From assembly GCA_025656895.1 (NCBI GenBank), contig JAHXHF010000397.1, positions 1 to 26,926 on the forward strand: a stretch of 26,926 bases of DNA, given 5' to 3'. The position numbers and the translations under genes are program-made. Origin of the DNA: a gamma proteobacterium symbiont of Bathyaustriella thionipta. GTDB lineage: Bacteria > Pseudomonadota > Gammaproteobacteria > Chromatiales > Chromatiaceae. Shown here in pieces: positions 7,961-16,136 of this stretch (position 1 is the stretch's first letter; each line of letters begins with the position of its first letter). The notes beneath the pieces are model-generated. The model saw nothing but the letters and a program-made list of their open reading frames with translations. It made no database searches and had not been told where the DNA came from.

Positions 7961-7992
7961 GCCCGGTCACGCCAGAAACGGGCTTTTTCTTC
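7961..7992 (+). terminator. Probable intrinsic terminator after the structured RNA / pssA
   Basis: GCCCG (7961-7965) pairs with CGGGC (7979-7983) across a 13-base loop, followed by TTTTTCTT (7984-7991). The T-run exists only on the + strand, so it serves pssA or the candidate RNA rather than the convergent Sel1 gene. The stem is short, hence moderate confidence. Confidence 0.5.
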
Positions 7993-8006
7993 GTCCTTAA
8001 GCGCGT

Positions 8007-8837
8007 TTAAGCTACCATTCTGGTAAACCTGTGCGAGACTGTGCTGTGCATGGCAAGAATATTACCGTTTTGGGCAGCCCTGGTTAGCCAGAATAAAGCC
8101 TTTTCCGGGTTGGACTTTACGTCCAGAGCGCCATTCGTGTAGCGCAGTGCCAGTTCATATTGAGCGTGAGGGTCGTTCTGAAGAGCACGCTCATGCAGAC
8201 GCTGGTAATTTTCCTGGGTCAAGGGGGTGGCTTCCTTGACCAGTGATTCAATCAGCCCCGACAGATGCACCGCCTCAAGATGCCCATTGGCCGCAGCGCG
8301 ACGTAGCCATTGCAGCGCGGTATTCTGATCCTGCTTAACGATAACTCCCTCGTGATGCATGCGCCCCAGCAGATATTGGGCATTCGGATTGCCTTCTTCG
8401 GCAGCCTGACGGAGCCATTTTCCGGCTTCCTGCGTGTCTTTTGGCACGCCATTTCCTGCCAGCAGCGCTTTGGCCAGATAGTATTTCGATTCGGTATTAC
8501 CTTTTTCGGCTGCCCTGCGCCACCACTGGGCCGCTTTCAGTGTATTTTTCTCAATACCCTTGCCTTGTGAATAGGCATTTCCCAGTACCATGCATGCGTA
8601 GGCATTGCCTCTTTCAGCTGCTCGCCGTATCCAGACCAGTCCCTGACCTGCATCTGCTTTGAGGTTGTAGCGTCCTTCGATCAAGGCCAGTCCATAGAGC
8701 AATTCGTCGCCTGCATCGCCTTGCAATGCTTGCTGTTTGATGAGGTCAACTTCAGAAAGCTGGTCGTCATCTCTGGCGCAGGCAAGAGTAGCTGTTATCA
8801 GGGTAATGCCGAGAAGTAACCATATTTTAGACTTCAT
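8007..8837 (-). CDS. Secreted Sel1-repeat protein
   Basis: A 276-residue protein with an N-terminal signal peptide (MKSKIWLLLGITLITATLACA, cleavage likely after ACA). At least five Sel1-like (SLR, TPR-related) repeats of about 36 residues follow, each with the pattern A..W.RRAAE.GN..A...LG..Y..G.G: examples start near IRRAAERGNAY, WRRAAEKGNTE, LRQAAEEGNPN, LRRAAANGHLE and LTRAAQNGNIL. Such repeats form helical solenoids that bind other proteins; the partner is unknown. The start codon lies inside the 3' end of the SulP transporter gene (11-base overlap), so it is likely made together with the transporter and may act on it from the periplasm; that is inference. No family-specific function can be assigned. 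Confidence 0.85.
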   Translation of the reverse strand: MKSKIWLLLGITLITATLACARDDDQLSEVDLIKQQALQGDAGDELLYGLALIEGRYNLKADAGQGLVWIRRAAERGNAYACMVLGNAYSQGKGIEKNTLKAAQWWRRAAEKGNTESKYYLAKALLAGNGVPKDTQEAGKWLRQAAEEGNPNAQYLLGRMHHEGVIVKQDQNTALQWLRRAAANGHLEAVHLSGLIESLVKEATPLTQENYQRLHERALQNDPHAQYELALRYTNGALDVKSNPEKALFWLTRAAQNGNILAMHSTVSHRFTRMVA

Positions 8838-10590
8838 TGGCTGGCTCCTTGTCGTTCTGTACCTGTTGTTCCGTATTTTGCTCCTCCAGTTTGCGTTGCA
8901 GCGAAACTACCGCAGTTTGTACGGAAGGATAAACATTCTCCTTGCCCACCAGTTCACACACTCCGGTACGATCAAAAGTCTCCAGCACGTTTTCCTTCAG
9001 ATTGGCAAAAGACAGACCTACACCCGACTTGGACAGCCGGTCGAGAAGATTGCGTAACATCTCCACTCCTGACGCATCCAGTCCATTGATGCCATCACCC
9101 ACCACCAGAATCTCATGCAGGTCAGGATCTGAGCCAATCAGGTAAAGTACTGCATCCTCGAAATAGCTGACATTGGCAAAATAAAGCTGACCATCAAAAC
9201 GGATAGCGGTTATCTGGGGGTGAAGTTTTGGCAGGTTGTAGCGTTTGGCACTGCGCAGAACACCCTGTTCATCAATACCCAGCATGACAACGCCCGGACG
9301 CATGGTACGGAACAGAAAAAGTACCAGTGACAAGAGGATGCCGGTAAGAATACCGTTCTGAATATTCGGTGCAAAAGCCAGTGTGGCAAAAAAAGTAACG
9401 ATAGCGGCCATGCCATCCTGCGGCTGGGCCTTCCAGGCATCCAGGATTGTTTCAACATTAATCAGACCAAAAACAGCCATCATAATGATGGCGGCCAGTA
9501 CCGGCTTGGGCAGATGGTGCAACAGCGGTGTTAAAAAGAAAAGAGTGAGTAATACAACCAGTGCGCTGATGACGGATGCCAGACCGGTTTTGGCGCCGGT
9601 GGCCAGGTTAAGCGCAGAGCGGGAGAAAGAACCACTCACCGGCATGCCATGACTGAATGCTGCGGCTATCTTGGCCAGGCCTTGTCCGATCAGCTCCTGA
9701 TTTTCATCCCAGCGGGTACGTGTCTTGATGGCAATAATCTTGGAACTGGACATGGCCTCCATGAAACTGATAATGGCAATAACGAAGGCGGCTGGCAGCA
9801 TGTGCAGGCTGGCCACCAGATCGAATGGCGGCATGCTCAACTTAGGCGGTCCCTGTGGAATAACGCCTACAACCACGCCACCTTGTGCTTCAAACCCTGT
9901 CAGATAGCTGATCACTGTGGTGATGATCACAACCATCAGCACGCCGGGTATTTTGGGCGTGAAGCGTTTAAACAATATAAGCAGCAGTAGTGAGCCAAAT
10001 CCAAATGCCAGTGAAGGCAGATGAGTGCGGGCAGAGTGCTCGATAACATGCAGTACATCAATCATGAAGTGCGGGCCGTGCTCCAGATTGAGCCCCAGCA
10101 TGGCTGGTAATTGCGCCAATGCAATAATCAGGGCCGCCGCATTGATAAATCCCCGCAGTACCGGATAGGAAAGAAAATTGATCAGTACTCCCATGCGCGC
10201 CACGCCCAGGATGATCTGCATCAAACCGGACAACAATGCCATGAGAATGACGTAGGCAAAAAACTGATCCGTGCCGAACTTGGCCAGGGTCATGACGCTG
10301 GCTGCCGTCAGTAGTGAAGTCATGGCTACCGGCCCGGTCGAAAGGGCTGGTGAAGAACCCCACAGCGCACCAATAATCACCGGCAGGAAAGAGGCATAAA
10401 GACCGTAATAAGGAGGTACTCCTGCCAGTTGGGCGTAAGCCAGAGATTGCGGAATAGCCACCAGTGCCACGGTGATACCGGCAATCAGATCGGCCCTGAT
10501 CGTTTCCCGGTTCACCTGCGGCAACCAGGCTATAAATGGAAGCAGGCGTTGCCACAGTGATACATGCGTGCGTTTGATAATAATGGTCAT
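8827..10590 (-). CDS. SulP (SLC26) family anion transporter with STAS domain
   Basis: A 587-residue inner-membrane transporter. The N-terminal membrane domain carries the SulP hallmark (DLIAGITVALVAIPQSLAYA, then AGVPPYYGLYAS and STGPVAMTSLL). The cytoplasmic C-terminal STAS domain (about residues 440-555) includes GINGLDASGVEML, whose D-x-S site resembles the phosphorylatable serine of anti-sigma antagonists. Members move sulfate, bicarbonate or other anions; sequence alone does not give the substrate. I chose ATG at 10590, with GGAG upstream, over a GTG at 10638 that lacks a ribosome binding site. It overlaps the Sel1 gene downstream and is divergent from the HTH-hydrogenase-like operon, sharing a 174-base promoter region. 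That arrangement makes bicarbonate transport or charge coupling with the complex an attractive but untested idea. Confidence 0.9.
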   Translation of the reverse strand: MTIIIKRTHVSLWQRLLPFIAWLPQVNRETIRADLIAGITVALVAIPQSLAYAQLAGVPPYYGLYASFLPVIIGALWGSSPALSTGPVAMTSLLTAASVMTLAKFGTDQFFAYVILMALLSGLMQIILGVARMGVLINFLSYPVLRGFINAAALIIALAQLPAMLGLNLEHGPHFMIDVLHVIEHSARTHLPSLAFGFGSLLLLILFKRFTPKIPGVLMVVIITTVISYLTGFEAQGGVVVGVIPQGPPKLSMPPFDLVASLHMLPAAFVIAIISFMEAMSSSKIIAIKTRTRWDENQELIGQGLAKIAAAFSHGMPVSGSFSRSALNLATGAKTGLASVISALVVLLTLFFLTPLLHHLPKPVLAAIIMMAVFGLINVETILDAWKAQPQDGMAAIVTFFATLAFAPNIQNGILTGILLSLVLFLFRTMRPGVVMLGIDEQGVLRSAKRYNLPKLHPQITAIRFDGQLYFANVSYFEDAVLYLIGSDPDLHEILVVGDGINGLDASGVEMLRNLLDRLSKSGVGLSFANLKENVLETFDRTGVCELVGKENVYPSVQTAVVSLQRKLEEQNTEQQVQNDKEPANEV

Positions 10591-10677
10591 GACTGCTGTT
10601 TCTCCATCAGGAAGCTCTTTTGCAAGTGCCGGACTCACTAGCCGATATTGATATTGTGAAGGCGGCCAGGAGTCGTA

Positions 10678-10706
10678 TTAATATTAGTAGTTTTTAATTT
10701 TACCAA
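10678..10706 (-). promoter_or_regulatory. Predicted sigma70 promoter of the SulP-Sel1 genes
   Basis: Read on the minus strand: TTGGTA (10706-10701), a 17-base spacer, then TATTAA (10683-10678). It overlaps the -35 region of the opposite promoter (10699-10727), so the two transcription units probably compete for polymerase or share a regulator. Confidence 0.5.
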
Positions 10707-10727
10707 ACGTCTGTATTGATGTATAGT
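10699..10727 (+). promoter_or_regulatory. Predicted sigma70 promoter of the HTH-Hyf-like operon
   Basis: TTTACC (10699-10704), a 17-base spacer, then TATAGT (10722-10727). The -10 box lies inside a perfect inverted repeat, and the surrounding 10680-10760 stretch is strongly AT-rich. Predicted transcription start is near 10734, about 30 bases before the HTH gene. Confidence 0.5.
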
Positions 10728-10731
10728 ACAT
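10719..10731. promoter_or_regulatory. Inverted repeat over the -10 box (candidate operator)
   Basis: ATGTA-TAG-TACAT is a perfect 5-bp inverted repeat with a 3-base centre. It covers the predicted -10 box of the HTH-Hyf-like operon, the usual place for a repressor site. The small HTH protein encoded first in the operon is the natural candidate to bind it; this is inference. Confidence 0.4.
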
Positions 10732-10764
10732 AAATTATTAAATAAATTTAAACGTTAATTAGTG

Positions 10765-11028
10765 ATGATAACAGGAAGTCAAATGAAGGCAGCTCGCGCT
10801 CTGCTAGGCATAGATCAGCGCCAACTGGCAGATTTGGCCGATCTATCGTTGCCCACTGTACAGCGTATGGAGTCATCTGAAGGCGTCGTACGTTGTAATG
10901 TAGAGTCCATGATGCGGATTATGGAAGCCTTGCGGCAGGCCGGGGTGGAACTGATTGCCGATGACGCCGATAGTCAGGGCAGTGGGCGTGGTGTACGTTT
11001 GCTTGTCGCAGAGGCTGGGCACTCATGA
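10765..11028 (+). CDS. Small XRE-family HTH regulator
   Basis: An 87-residue protein consisting almost entirely of a Cro/CI-type helix-turn-helix: MITGSQMKAARALLGIDQ, then ADLADLSLPTVQRMESSEG as the HTH, then a C-terminal part (MRIMEALRQAGVELIAD) typical of short stand-alone regulators of this type. I took ATG at 10765, which gives the familiar MITG start; GTG at 10762 and ATG at 10783 (AGGAAG 4 bases upstream) are alternatives. The stop codon overlaps the hyfB-like start (ATGA), so the regulator is made with the complex it probably controls, and autoregulation through the inverted repeat at 10719-10731 is plausible. No sensory domain is present, so the signal is unknown. Confidence 0.85.
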   Translation: MITGSQMKAARALLGIDQRQLADLADLSLPTVQRMESSEGVVRCNVESMMRIMEALRQAGVELIADDADSQGSGRGVRLLVAEAGHS

Positions 11029-13037
11029 CGGATTTTTCGCCTCTGCTACTGGCCGAACTGGCTATTCTTGCGGTTCTGTTGTCGGCCCTGTCTGCGCTGG
11101 CCACCCGGCACCTGCCGGCATTGATGCGTCAACTGGTGATTCCGCTGATGGGATTTTCCGGTCTGCTGGCCTTGCTGGCCGGCGTGTGGACACTGGGCAC
11201 GGGGCAGAACAGCACAGCCATACTGCCTATAGGGTTACCCTGGTTACCCTGGCAATTGCATCTGGATGCATTGGCCGGGCTGTTTCTTTCTCTGGTTGGC
11301 GGTATTACTTTCATCGTTTCCTTTTACGCGCCGGCTTATGTGCGTGAGTTCGAGCATGGCAATGATTCGCTGCCTGCACTGGGTGGCTTCACCGGCCTGT
11401 TTATTGCCGGCATGCAAATGGTGATATTGAGTGATGGTGCCTTTGTATTTATGGTCAGCTGGGAGCTGATGTCACTCAGTTCCTACTTTCTGGTTACCTT
11501 TCAGCACGAAAAAGCGGCCAATCGCCGTGCCGGTTTTCTTTACTTGCTGATGGCGCATATCGGCGGACTTTCCATCCTGCTGGGCTATGCGCTGCTGGCC
11601 GCCTACGGTCATGGCCTTAGTTTCGAGGCTATGCGTGCCGCCAGTTTGCCTGAAGGCTGGGCTACCCTTGCCTTTTTGCTGGCCCTGTTTGGCTTTGGCA
11701 TGAAAGCCGGTCTGTTGCCGGTGCATGTGTGGTTGCCGGAAGCGCACCCGGTAGCGCCTTCGCACATCTCGGCGCTTATGTCGGGCGTGATGCTGAAAGT
11801 TGCGGTTTACGGCCTGATCCGCTTTACCTGGGATCTGCTTGGCGATGTACACTGGCAATGGGGTGTAACCCTGCTGATTGTCGGTTCCCTTTCGGCGATT
11901 ATGGGTGTGCTGTATGCCATGATGCAGCAGAATATGAAGCGTCTGCTGGCTTATAGCTCGGTGGAAAATATCGGTATTATCTTTATCGGCCTGGGGTTGT
12001 CGGCCATTTTCAGTGGCACCGGCCATCCGGCACTGGCGGTCATCGGCCTGGTGGCTGCCCTTTACCATGCACTCAATCACGCCATGTTCAAGAGCCTTAT
12101 GTTCCTCGCGGCCGGTGCGGTGCTGCATAGCACGCGTGAACACGATCTTGATCAGATGGGCGGTTTGTTGCGGCGTATGCCCTGGACCGGCCTGTTTTTT
12201 CTGCTCGGTTGCATCAGTATCGCTGCCTTGCCGCCGTTCAATGGCTTCGTGTCCGAATGGCTTACTTTTCAGACTTCATTACAGGCCTGGGCGCTGGACA
12301 GCGGCATTTTGCGTACCCTGCTGCCCATTGCAGCCGCCGTGCTGGCGCTGACCGGAGCCATCGCTGCGGCCACATTCGTGAAACTCTACGGTATCGCTTT
12401 TCTTGGCCGGGCACGCTCGCGCCGGGCGCGTCGGGCGCGCGAAGTAAGTCTGGGTATGCGTAGCGCGCTGGCTATGCTGGCCATCGTCTGTCTGCTGCTG
12501 GGTATTCTGCCCACGCTGGTCATAGATACTCTGAATAGCATTCCTCAACAACTGCTGGGCAAGGGGCTAGAGCAAGCCACCGCCCATGGCTGGTTGTGGT
12601 TGACACCGGTATCTGCCGAAACCGCCAGCTATTCCGCTCCTTTGGTCTTTATCGGAGCCTTGCTCACCTGGTGGCTGGCACAGTTTTTGTTGCGCCGGGG
12701 CAGTGTTCGCAAAGTACGCTATGGCGACCCCTGTGACTGCGGCTTCGGTACGCCGAATGCTCGTATGCAGTACACCTCTGTGGCCTTCGCGCAACCCATG
12801 CGGCGGGTTTTTGCTGACCTTTTCCGGCTGCGCGAAGAAGTTACGCGTGATGAACAGGGACGCGAGCGTCACCAGTTGCAGGTTGAAGACCCGTTGTGGG
12901 ACTGGCTGTATCTGCCGCTGGCGCGGGCGGTTAATGCCTTGTCAAAACTGGTTTCACGACTGCAATCCGGTAATGTCCGTATTTATCTGGGATGGTCACT
13001 GGCAACTCTGGTGGTATTGTTATGGCTGATCTCCTGA
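11025..13037 (+). CDS. hyfB: Hydrogenase-4 subunit B-like (NuoL/MrpA antiporter-like membrane subunit)
   Basis: A 670-residue polytopic membrane protein, almost the length of E. coli HyfB. The proton-conducting antiporter-like domain is clear: GFGMKAGLLPVHVWLPEAHP, SHISALMSGVMLKVAVYGLI and HALNHAMFKSLMFLAAGAVLH (helices with buried Lys and His residues), and PPFNGFVSEWL. The C-terminal region has YGDPCDCGFGTPNARMQYTS, also typical of HyfB/HycC proteins. In complex I and group 4 hydrogenases such subunits move protons or sodium across the inner membrane, driven by redox chemistry in the peripheral arm. Here it begins inside the HTH stop codon and runs 16 bases into the hyfC-like gene. It should provide ion translocation for the complex encoded by the next five genes. 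Confidence 0.9.
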   Translation: MTDFSPLLLAELAILAVLLSALSALATRHLPALMRQLVIPLMGFSGLLALLAGVWTLGTGQNSTAILPIGLPWLPWQLHLDALAGLFLSLVGGITFIVSFYAPAYVREFEHGNDSLPALGGFTGLFIAGMQMVILSDGAFVFMVSWELMSLSSYFLVTFQHEKAANRRAGFLYLLMAHIGGLSILLGYALLAAYGHGLSFEAMRAASLPEGWATLAFLLALFGFGMKAGLLPVHVWLPEAHPVAPSHISALMSGVMLKVAVYGLIRFTWDLLGDVHWQWGVTLLIVGSLSAIMGVLYAMMQQNMKRLLAYSSVENIGIIFIGLGLSAIFSGTGHPALAVIGLVAALYHALNHAMFKSLMFLAAGAVLHSTREHDLDQMGGLLRRMPWTGLFFLLGCISIAALPPFNGFVSEWLTFQTSLQAWALDSGILRTLLPIAAAVLALTGAIAAATFVKLYGIAFLGRARSRRARRAREVSLGMRSALAMLAIVCLLLGILPTLVIDTLNSIPQQLLGKGLEQATAHGWLWLTPVSAETASYSAPLVFIGALLTWWLAQFLLRRGSVRKVRYGDPCDCGFGTPNARMQYTSVAFAQPMRRVFADLFRLREEVTRDEQGRERHQLQVEDPLWDWLYLPLARAVNALSKLVSRLQSGNVRIYLGWSLATLVVLLWLIS

Positions 13038-13987
13038 ATCCTGTTGACTGGCTGCTGGCGCTGTTGCAGGTGCTGCTGTTTGCGCTGGCCGCACCCTTGC
13101 TGGCTGCCTGGGTCAAACGCATCAAGAGTCGGCTGCAAAACCGCCGCGGACCTTCTTTGTTACAGCCTTACCGTGATTTACGCAAGCTGTTCAGAAAAGA
13201 AGCACGGGTAGCCAACAGTGCTTCTCCGTTATTCCGGGCCGCACCCTATGTGGTCTTTTCTGCAACCTTGATCGCGGCCTCTACGGTGCCGCTGCTGGCC
13301 GTACATCTGCCTACCGCCATTCTGGCTGATGTGATTGTTCTGGTCGGCTTTCTGGCTTTGGCGCGCTTTTTTCTGGCGCTGGCGGGCATGGATGTGGGTA
13401 GCGCATTCGGTGGCATGGGGGCTTCGCGTGAAATGCTGATTTCAGCCCTGGCTGAACCGGCCATGCTGATGGCGATATTCACGCTTACCATGAGCGCACA
13501 CAGCACCAACCTGTCCAGTGTCATTCAGCATGTACTGGATAGCGGGTTGCTGTTGCGACCCTCCTTTTTGTTTGCTTTGCTGGCGCTGCTGCTGGTGGCG
13601 GTTGCCGAAACCGGTCGTATTCCGATCGATAATCCGGCGACCCATCTGGAACTGACCATGGTACATGAAGCCATGATTCTGGAATATTCCGGTCGCCACC
13701 TGGCATTGATGGAATGGGCCGCCCAGATCAAGCTGTTGCTGTACGGCGTATTGATCAGCAATATTTTCCTGCCCTGGGGCATGGCGCAACAACTGGAACC
13801 GCTGCCGTTGCTGATCGGGCTGGCGGCCATTGCCGGCAAGCTGATGCTGCTGGGAGTGGTGCTGGCGGTTTCAGAAACCCTGGTAGCCAAAATGCGCCTG
13901 TTCCGGGTGCCGGCTTATCTCAATCTGGCCTTCCTGCTGGGCTTGCTGGGCATGCTCAGTCATGTGATTCTGGAGGTGGGTGTATGA
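13022..13987 (+). CDS. hyfC: Hydrogenase-4 subunit C-like (NuoH-like membrane subunit)
   Basis: A 321-residue membrane protein matching HyfC/HycD and related to NuoH, the subunit that joins the peripheral arm to the ion channels. Characteristic stretches are visible: LQNRRGPSLLQPYRDLRKLF near residue 35, the acidic loop GRIPIDNPATHLELTMVHEA and ILEYSGRHLALMEWAAQIKL. These Glu-rich loops between helices are where redox energy is passed to the membrane arm in complex I. I chose ATG at 13022 (MADLLNPVDW), which overlaps hyfB by 16 bases; a longer start inside hyfB adds unrelated residues. The stop overlaps the next start (ATGA). Confidence 0.9.
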   Translation: MADLLNPVDWLLALLQVLLFALAAPLLAAWVKRIKSRLQNRRGPSLLQPYRDLRKLFRKEARVANSASPLFRAAPYVVFSATLIAASTVPLLAVHLPTAILADVIVLVGFLALARFFLALAGMDVGSAFGGMGASREMLISALAEPAMLMAIFTLTMSAHSTNLSSVIQHVLDSGLLLRPSFLFALLALLLVAVAETGRIPIDNPATHLELTMVHEAMILEYSGRHLALMEWAAQIKLLLYGVLISNIFLPWGMAQQLEPLPLLIGLAAIAGKLMLLGVVLAVSETLVAKMRLFRVPAYLNLAFLLGLLGMLSHVILEVGV

Positions 13988-14661
13988 ACCTGGCGCAACT
14001 CGGTCTGCTGGAACAGTCTATTTTTGTGCTGGTGGCGCTGGCGCTGTTCCTTTCCTTTGTGCTGTTGTCGCAGGCACGTCTGACGACCATGATTCACGTC
14101 TTTGCCTGGCAGGGTTTTCTACTGGCTTTGCTGACCGCCATTGTGGCTGCTCTGGGAGACAATCCACATCTTTATATTTCGGCATTGCTTACTTTCCTGT
14201 TAAAGGTATTGCTGATTCCCGCCATGCTGCACCGTCTGATCAGGCGACTGGAACTGGAACGCCACCAGGAACGTCTGCAGAAACAGGCTCTGGTAATGAT
14301 GGCGGGGGCGGCTCTGGTTATCTTCAGTTATTGGGTGGTATTGCCTATCACCCACATGGAACTGGCGCATATCCGCAATGTGGTCAGCCTCAGTCTGGCC
14401 ATTGTTCAGTTGGGTATGCTGCTGATGGTGGCGCGTCGTCAGGTAGTGGCGCAGGTGATCGGTTTCATGTCCATGGAAAATGGCCTGTTTCTGGCAGCTG
14501 TGGCCGCTACTGCGGGTATGCCGCTGGTGGTCGAGTTGGGCATTGCTTTTGATGTGCTGGTGGCTGCGGTGCTGTTTGGCGTATTTTTCTTCCACATTCG
14601 AGACAGTATCGACACCCTGGATGTGGATCAGCTCACACGGCTGTCTGAGGAGGAACGCTAA
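13984..14661 (+). CDS. hyfE: Hydrogenase-4 subunit E-like membrane protein
   Basis: A 225-residue membrane protein with about seven hydrophobic segments, corresponding to HyfE (about 216 residues in E. coli). Its C-terminal half is related to NuoK; the conserved region FMSMENGLFLAAVAATAGMPLVVELGIAFDVL contributes buried Glu residues to the ion path (split here for readability as FMSMENGLFLA and VVELGIAFDVL). The ATG overlaps the hyfC stop (ATGA) and is preceded by GGAGGTGGG. The C-terminal tail (DSIDTLDVDQLTRLSEEER) is acidic and probably cytoplasmic. HyfE is found in Hyf-type and Ehr-type complexes but not in the simpler formate hydrogenlyase Hyc, so it places this complex on the larger Hyf side. 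Confidence 0.85.
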   Translation: MNLAQLGLLEQSIFVLVALALFLSFVLLSQARLTTMIHVFAWQGFLLALLTAIVAALGDNPHLYISALLTFLLKVLLIPAMLHRLIRRLELERHQERLQKQALVMMAGAALVIFSYWVVLPITHMELAHIRNVVSLSLAIVQLGMLLMVARRQVVAQVIGFMSMENGLFLAAVAATAGMPLVVELGIAFDVLVAAVLFGVFFFHIRDSIDTLDVDQLTRLSEEER

Positions 14662-14663
14662 TC

Positions 14664-16136
14664 GTGAATGCCCTCTATGTGATGCTGGGTTTGCCTGCTG
14701 TCGGTGCCATTCTGTTTGTCGCCATCCATAACACACGACTTGCCGGCTGGCTGAATATAGGCGTCAGCGCCGCCAGTCTGGCCGCATCTGTGCTTCTGGC
14801 CTGGGCGGTTATGCAGCAGGGTAGCCTGCACAACGACAATTTTCTGGTGGATTCTTTCAATATCTATCTACTGGTATTGACCACCTTTGTAGGACTGACA
14901 ACAGCTATTTTCTCACGTCCCTATATGCAACATGTCTGCGAAGAGGGCCGCTGCAGCACAGTTCGTATGCGTTTGTATCACAGCATGTTTCAGTCGTTCA
15001 TGTTTACTATGTTGCTGGCTCTTTCAACCAATAATCTGGGGGTGCTCTGGGTGACGGTCGAGGGCGCAACACTGGCAACCGTCATGCTGGTTTCGATCTA
15101 CCGCACACCGGAGGCGGTGGAAGCGGCCTGGAAATATTTTATTCTGTGCGGTGTCGGTATCGCTCAGGCATTGTTCGGCACCATACTGCTGTATTTTGCC
15201 GCGCAGCATGTGCTGGTCAATCCGGAAGAAGGTCTGAACTGGCTGACACTACAGCAGCATTCGGCTGAACTGAGTCCCACGGTGATGGCCATCGCCTTTG
15301 TCTTTCTGCTGGTCGGCTATGGCACCAAGATTGGCCTGGTGCCACTGCATCAGTGGTTGCCGGATGCGCATTCGGAAGGTCCTACGCCCATGTCCGCCAT
15401 GCTTTCCGGTCTGTTGCTGAATATTGCCCTGTATGCCGTCATCCGGGTTAAGATGTTGACAGACAGCTCGCTGGCAGCCACACAACATCCACACATGGCT
15501 GGCCATTTGCTGATGGGCTTTGGTCTGATTTCGTTCCTGATTGCCGGCTTGTTTCTGCACCGCCAACGCGACATCAAACGCCTGTTCAGCTATTCATCCA
15601 TCGAACACATGGGACTGGCCACCTTTGCCTTTGGTATAGGCGGGCCGCTGGCTACCTTTGCGGCATTGTTGCATATGCTGGTGCATTCACTGACCAAATC
15701 ATCCATCTTTATTACGGTAGGGCATGCTACCCACATTGCCGGTACGCAGAATATCGAACATATCCGCGGCCTGATTCGTACCCAGCCGACGGTTGGCTGG
15801 GGGCTGCTGTTTGGCGTGGCCGCCATTGCCGGCTTTCCACCCTTTGGTATTTTCACCAGTGAATTTCTGTTATTGAATGCCACCATGCAAAGCTGGCCCT
15901 GGCTAAGTGTGTTACTGCTGATAGGGCTGGGCATTGCTTTTGCCGGTCTGTTCCGTCATCTGCATCCTATGGTATATGGAGCCACTCCCGAGGGACAATC
16001 GGCTGTCAAGGTAAATATGATTCCGGTCGCCATACAATTGTTGTTGGTGATCTGGATAGGTCTGGCCATGCCTGCTTTTCTGGCTGGCTGGCTGGATCAG
16101 GCAGTACAGTTGATCAGCGGAAAGGGATTACTATGA
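14664..16136 (+). CDS. hyfF: Hydrogenase-4 subunit F-like (second antiporter-like membrane subunit)
   Basis: A 490-residue polytopic protein of the NuoN/NuoM antiporter-like family, slightly shorter than E. coli HyfF. Key segments: GYGTKIGLVPLHQWLPDAH, TPMSAMLSGLLLNIALYAVI, RLFSYSSIEHMGLATFAFG, HMLVHSLTKSSIFITVGH and FPPFGIFTSEFLLL. It would be a second ion-translocating unit beside the HyfB-like protein. The start is GTG at 14664 with a strong AGGAGG about 10 bases upstream. The HyfD-type third antiporter subunit of E. coli hydrogenase 4 is absent, so the complex has two pumping modules plus HyfC/HyfE. The stop overlaps the next start (ATGA). Confidence 0.9.
   Translation: MNALYVMLGLPAVGAILFVAIHNTRLAGWLNIGVSAASLAASVLLAWAVMQQGSLHNDNFLVDSFNIYLLVLTTFVGLTTAIFSRPYMQHVCEEGRCSTVRMRLYHSMFQSFMFTMLLALSTNNLGVLWVTVEGATLATVMLVSIYRTPEAVEAAWKYFILCGVGIAQALFGTILLYFAAQHVLVNPEEGLNWLTLQQHSAELSPTVMAIAFVFLLVGYGTKIGLVPLHQWLPDAHSEGPTPMSAMLSGLLLNIALYAVIRVKMLTDSSLAATQHPHMAGHLLMGFGLISFLIAGLFLHRQRDIKRLFSYSSIEHMGLATFAFGIGGPLATFAALLHMLVHSLTKSSIFITVGHATHIAGTQNIEHIRGLIRTQPTVGWGLLFGVAAIAGFPPFGIFTSEFLLLNATMQSWPWLSVLLLIGLGIAFAGLFRHLHPMVYGATPEGQSAVKVNMIPVAIQLLLVIWIGLAMPAFLAGWLDQAVQLISGKGLL

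Noticed and set aside
7752..7970. A 72-codon open frame on the minus strand
   Set aside because: Cysteine- and proline-rich with no recognisable pattern and no good ribosome binding site; it lies over the base-paired region, which explains the conserved look better.
11472..12143. A 223-codon frame antisense to the hyfB-like gene
   Set aside because: His- and Gln-rich product with no domain, fully inside a well supported membrane-protein gene on the other strand.
16079..16096. Short CTGG tandem repeat in the hyfF-like gene
   Set aside because: Only four units, within coding sequence for Trp, Leu and Ala residues of a membrane helix; no sign of phase variation such as a disrupted frame.
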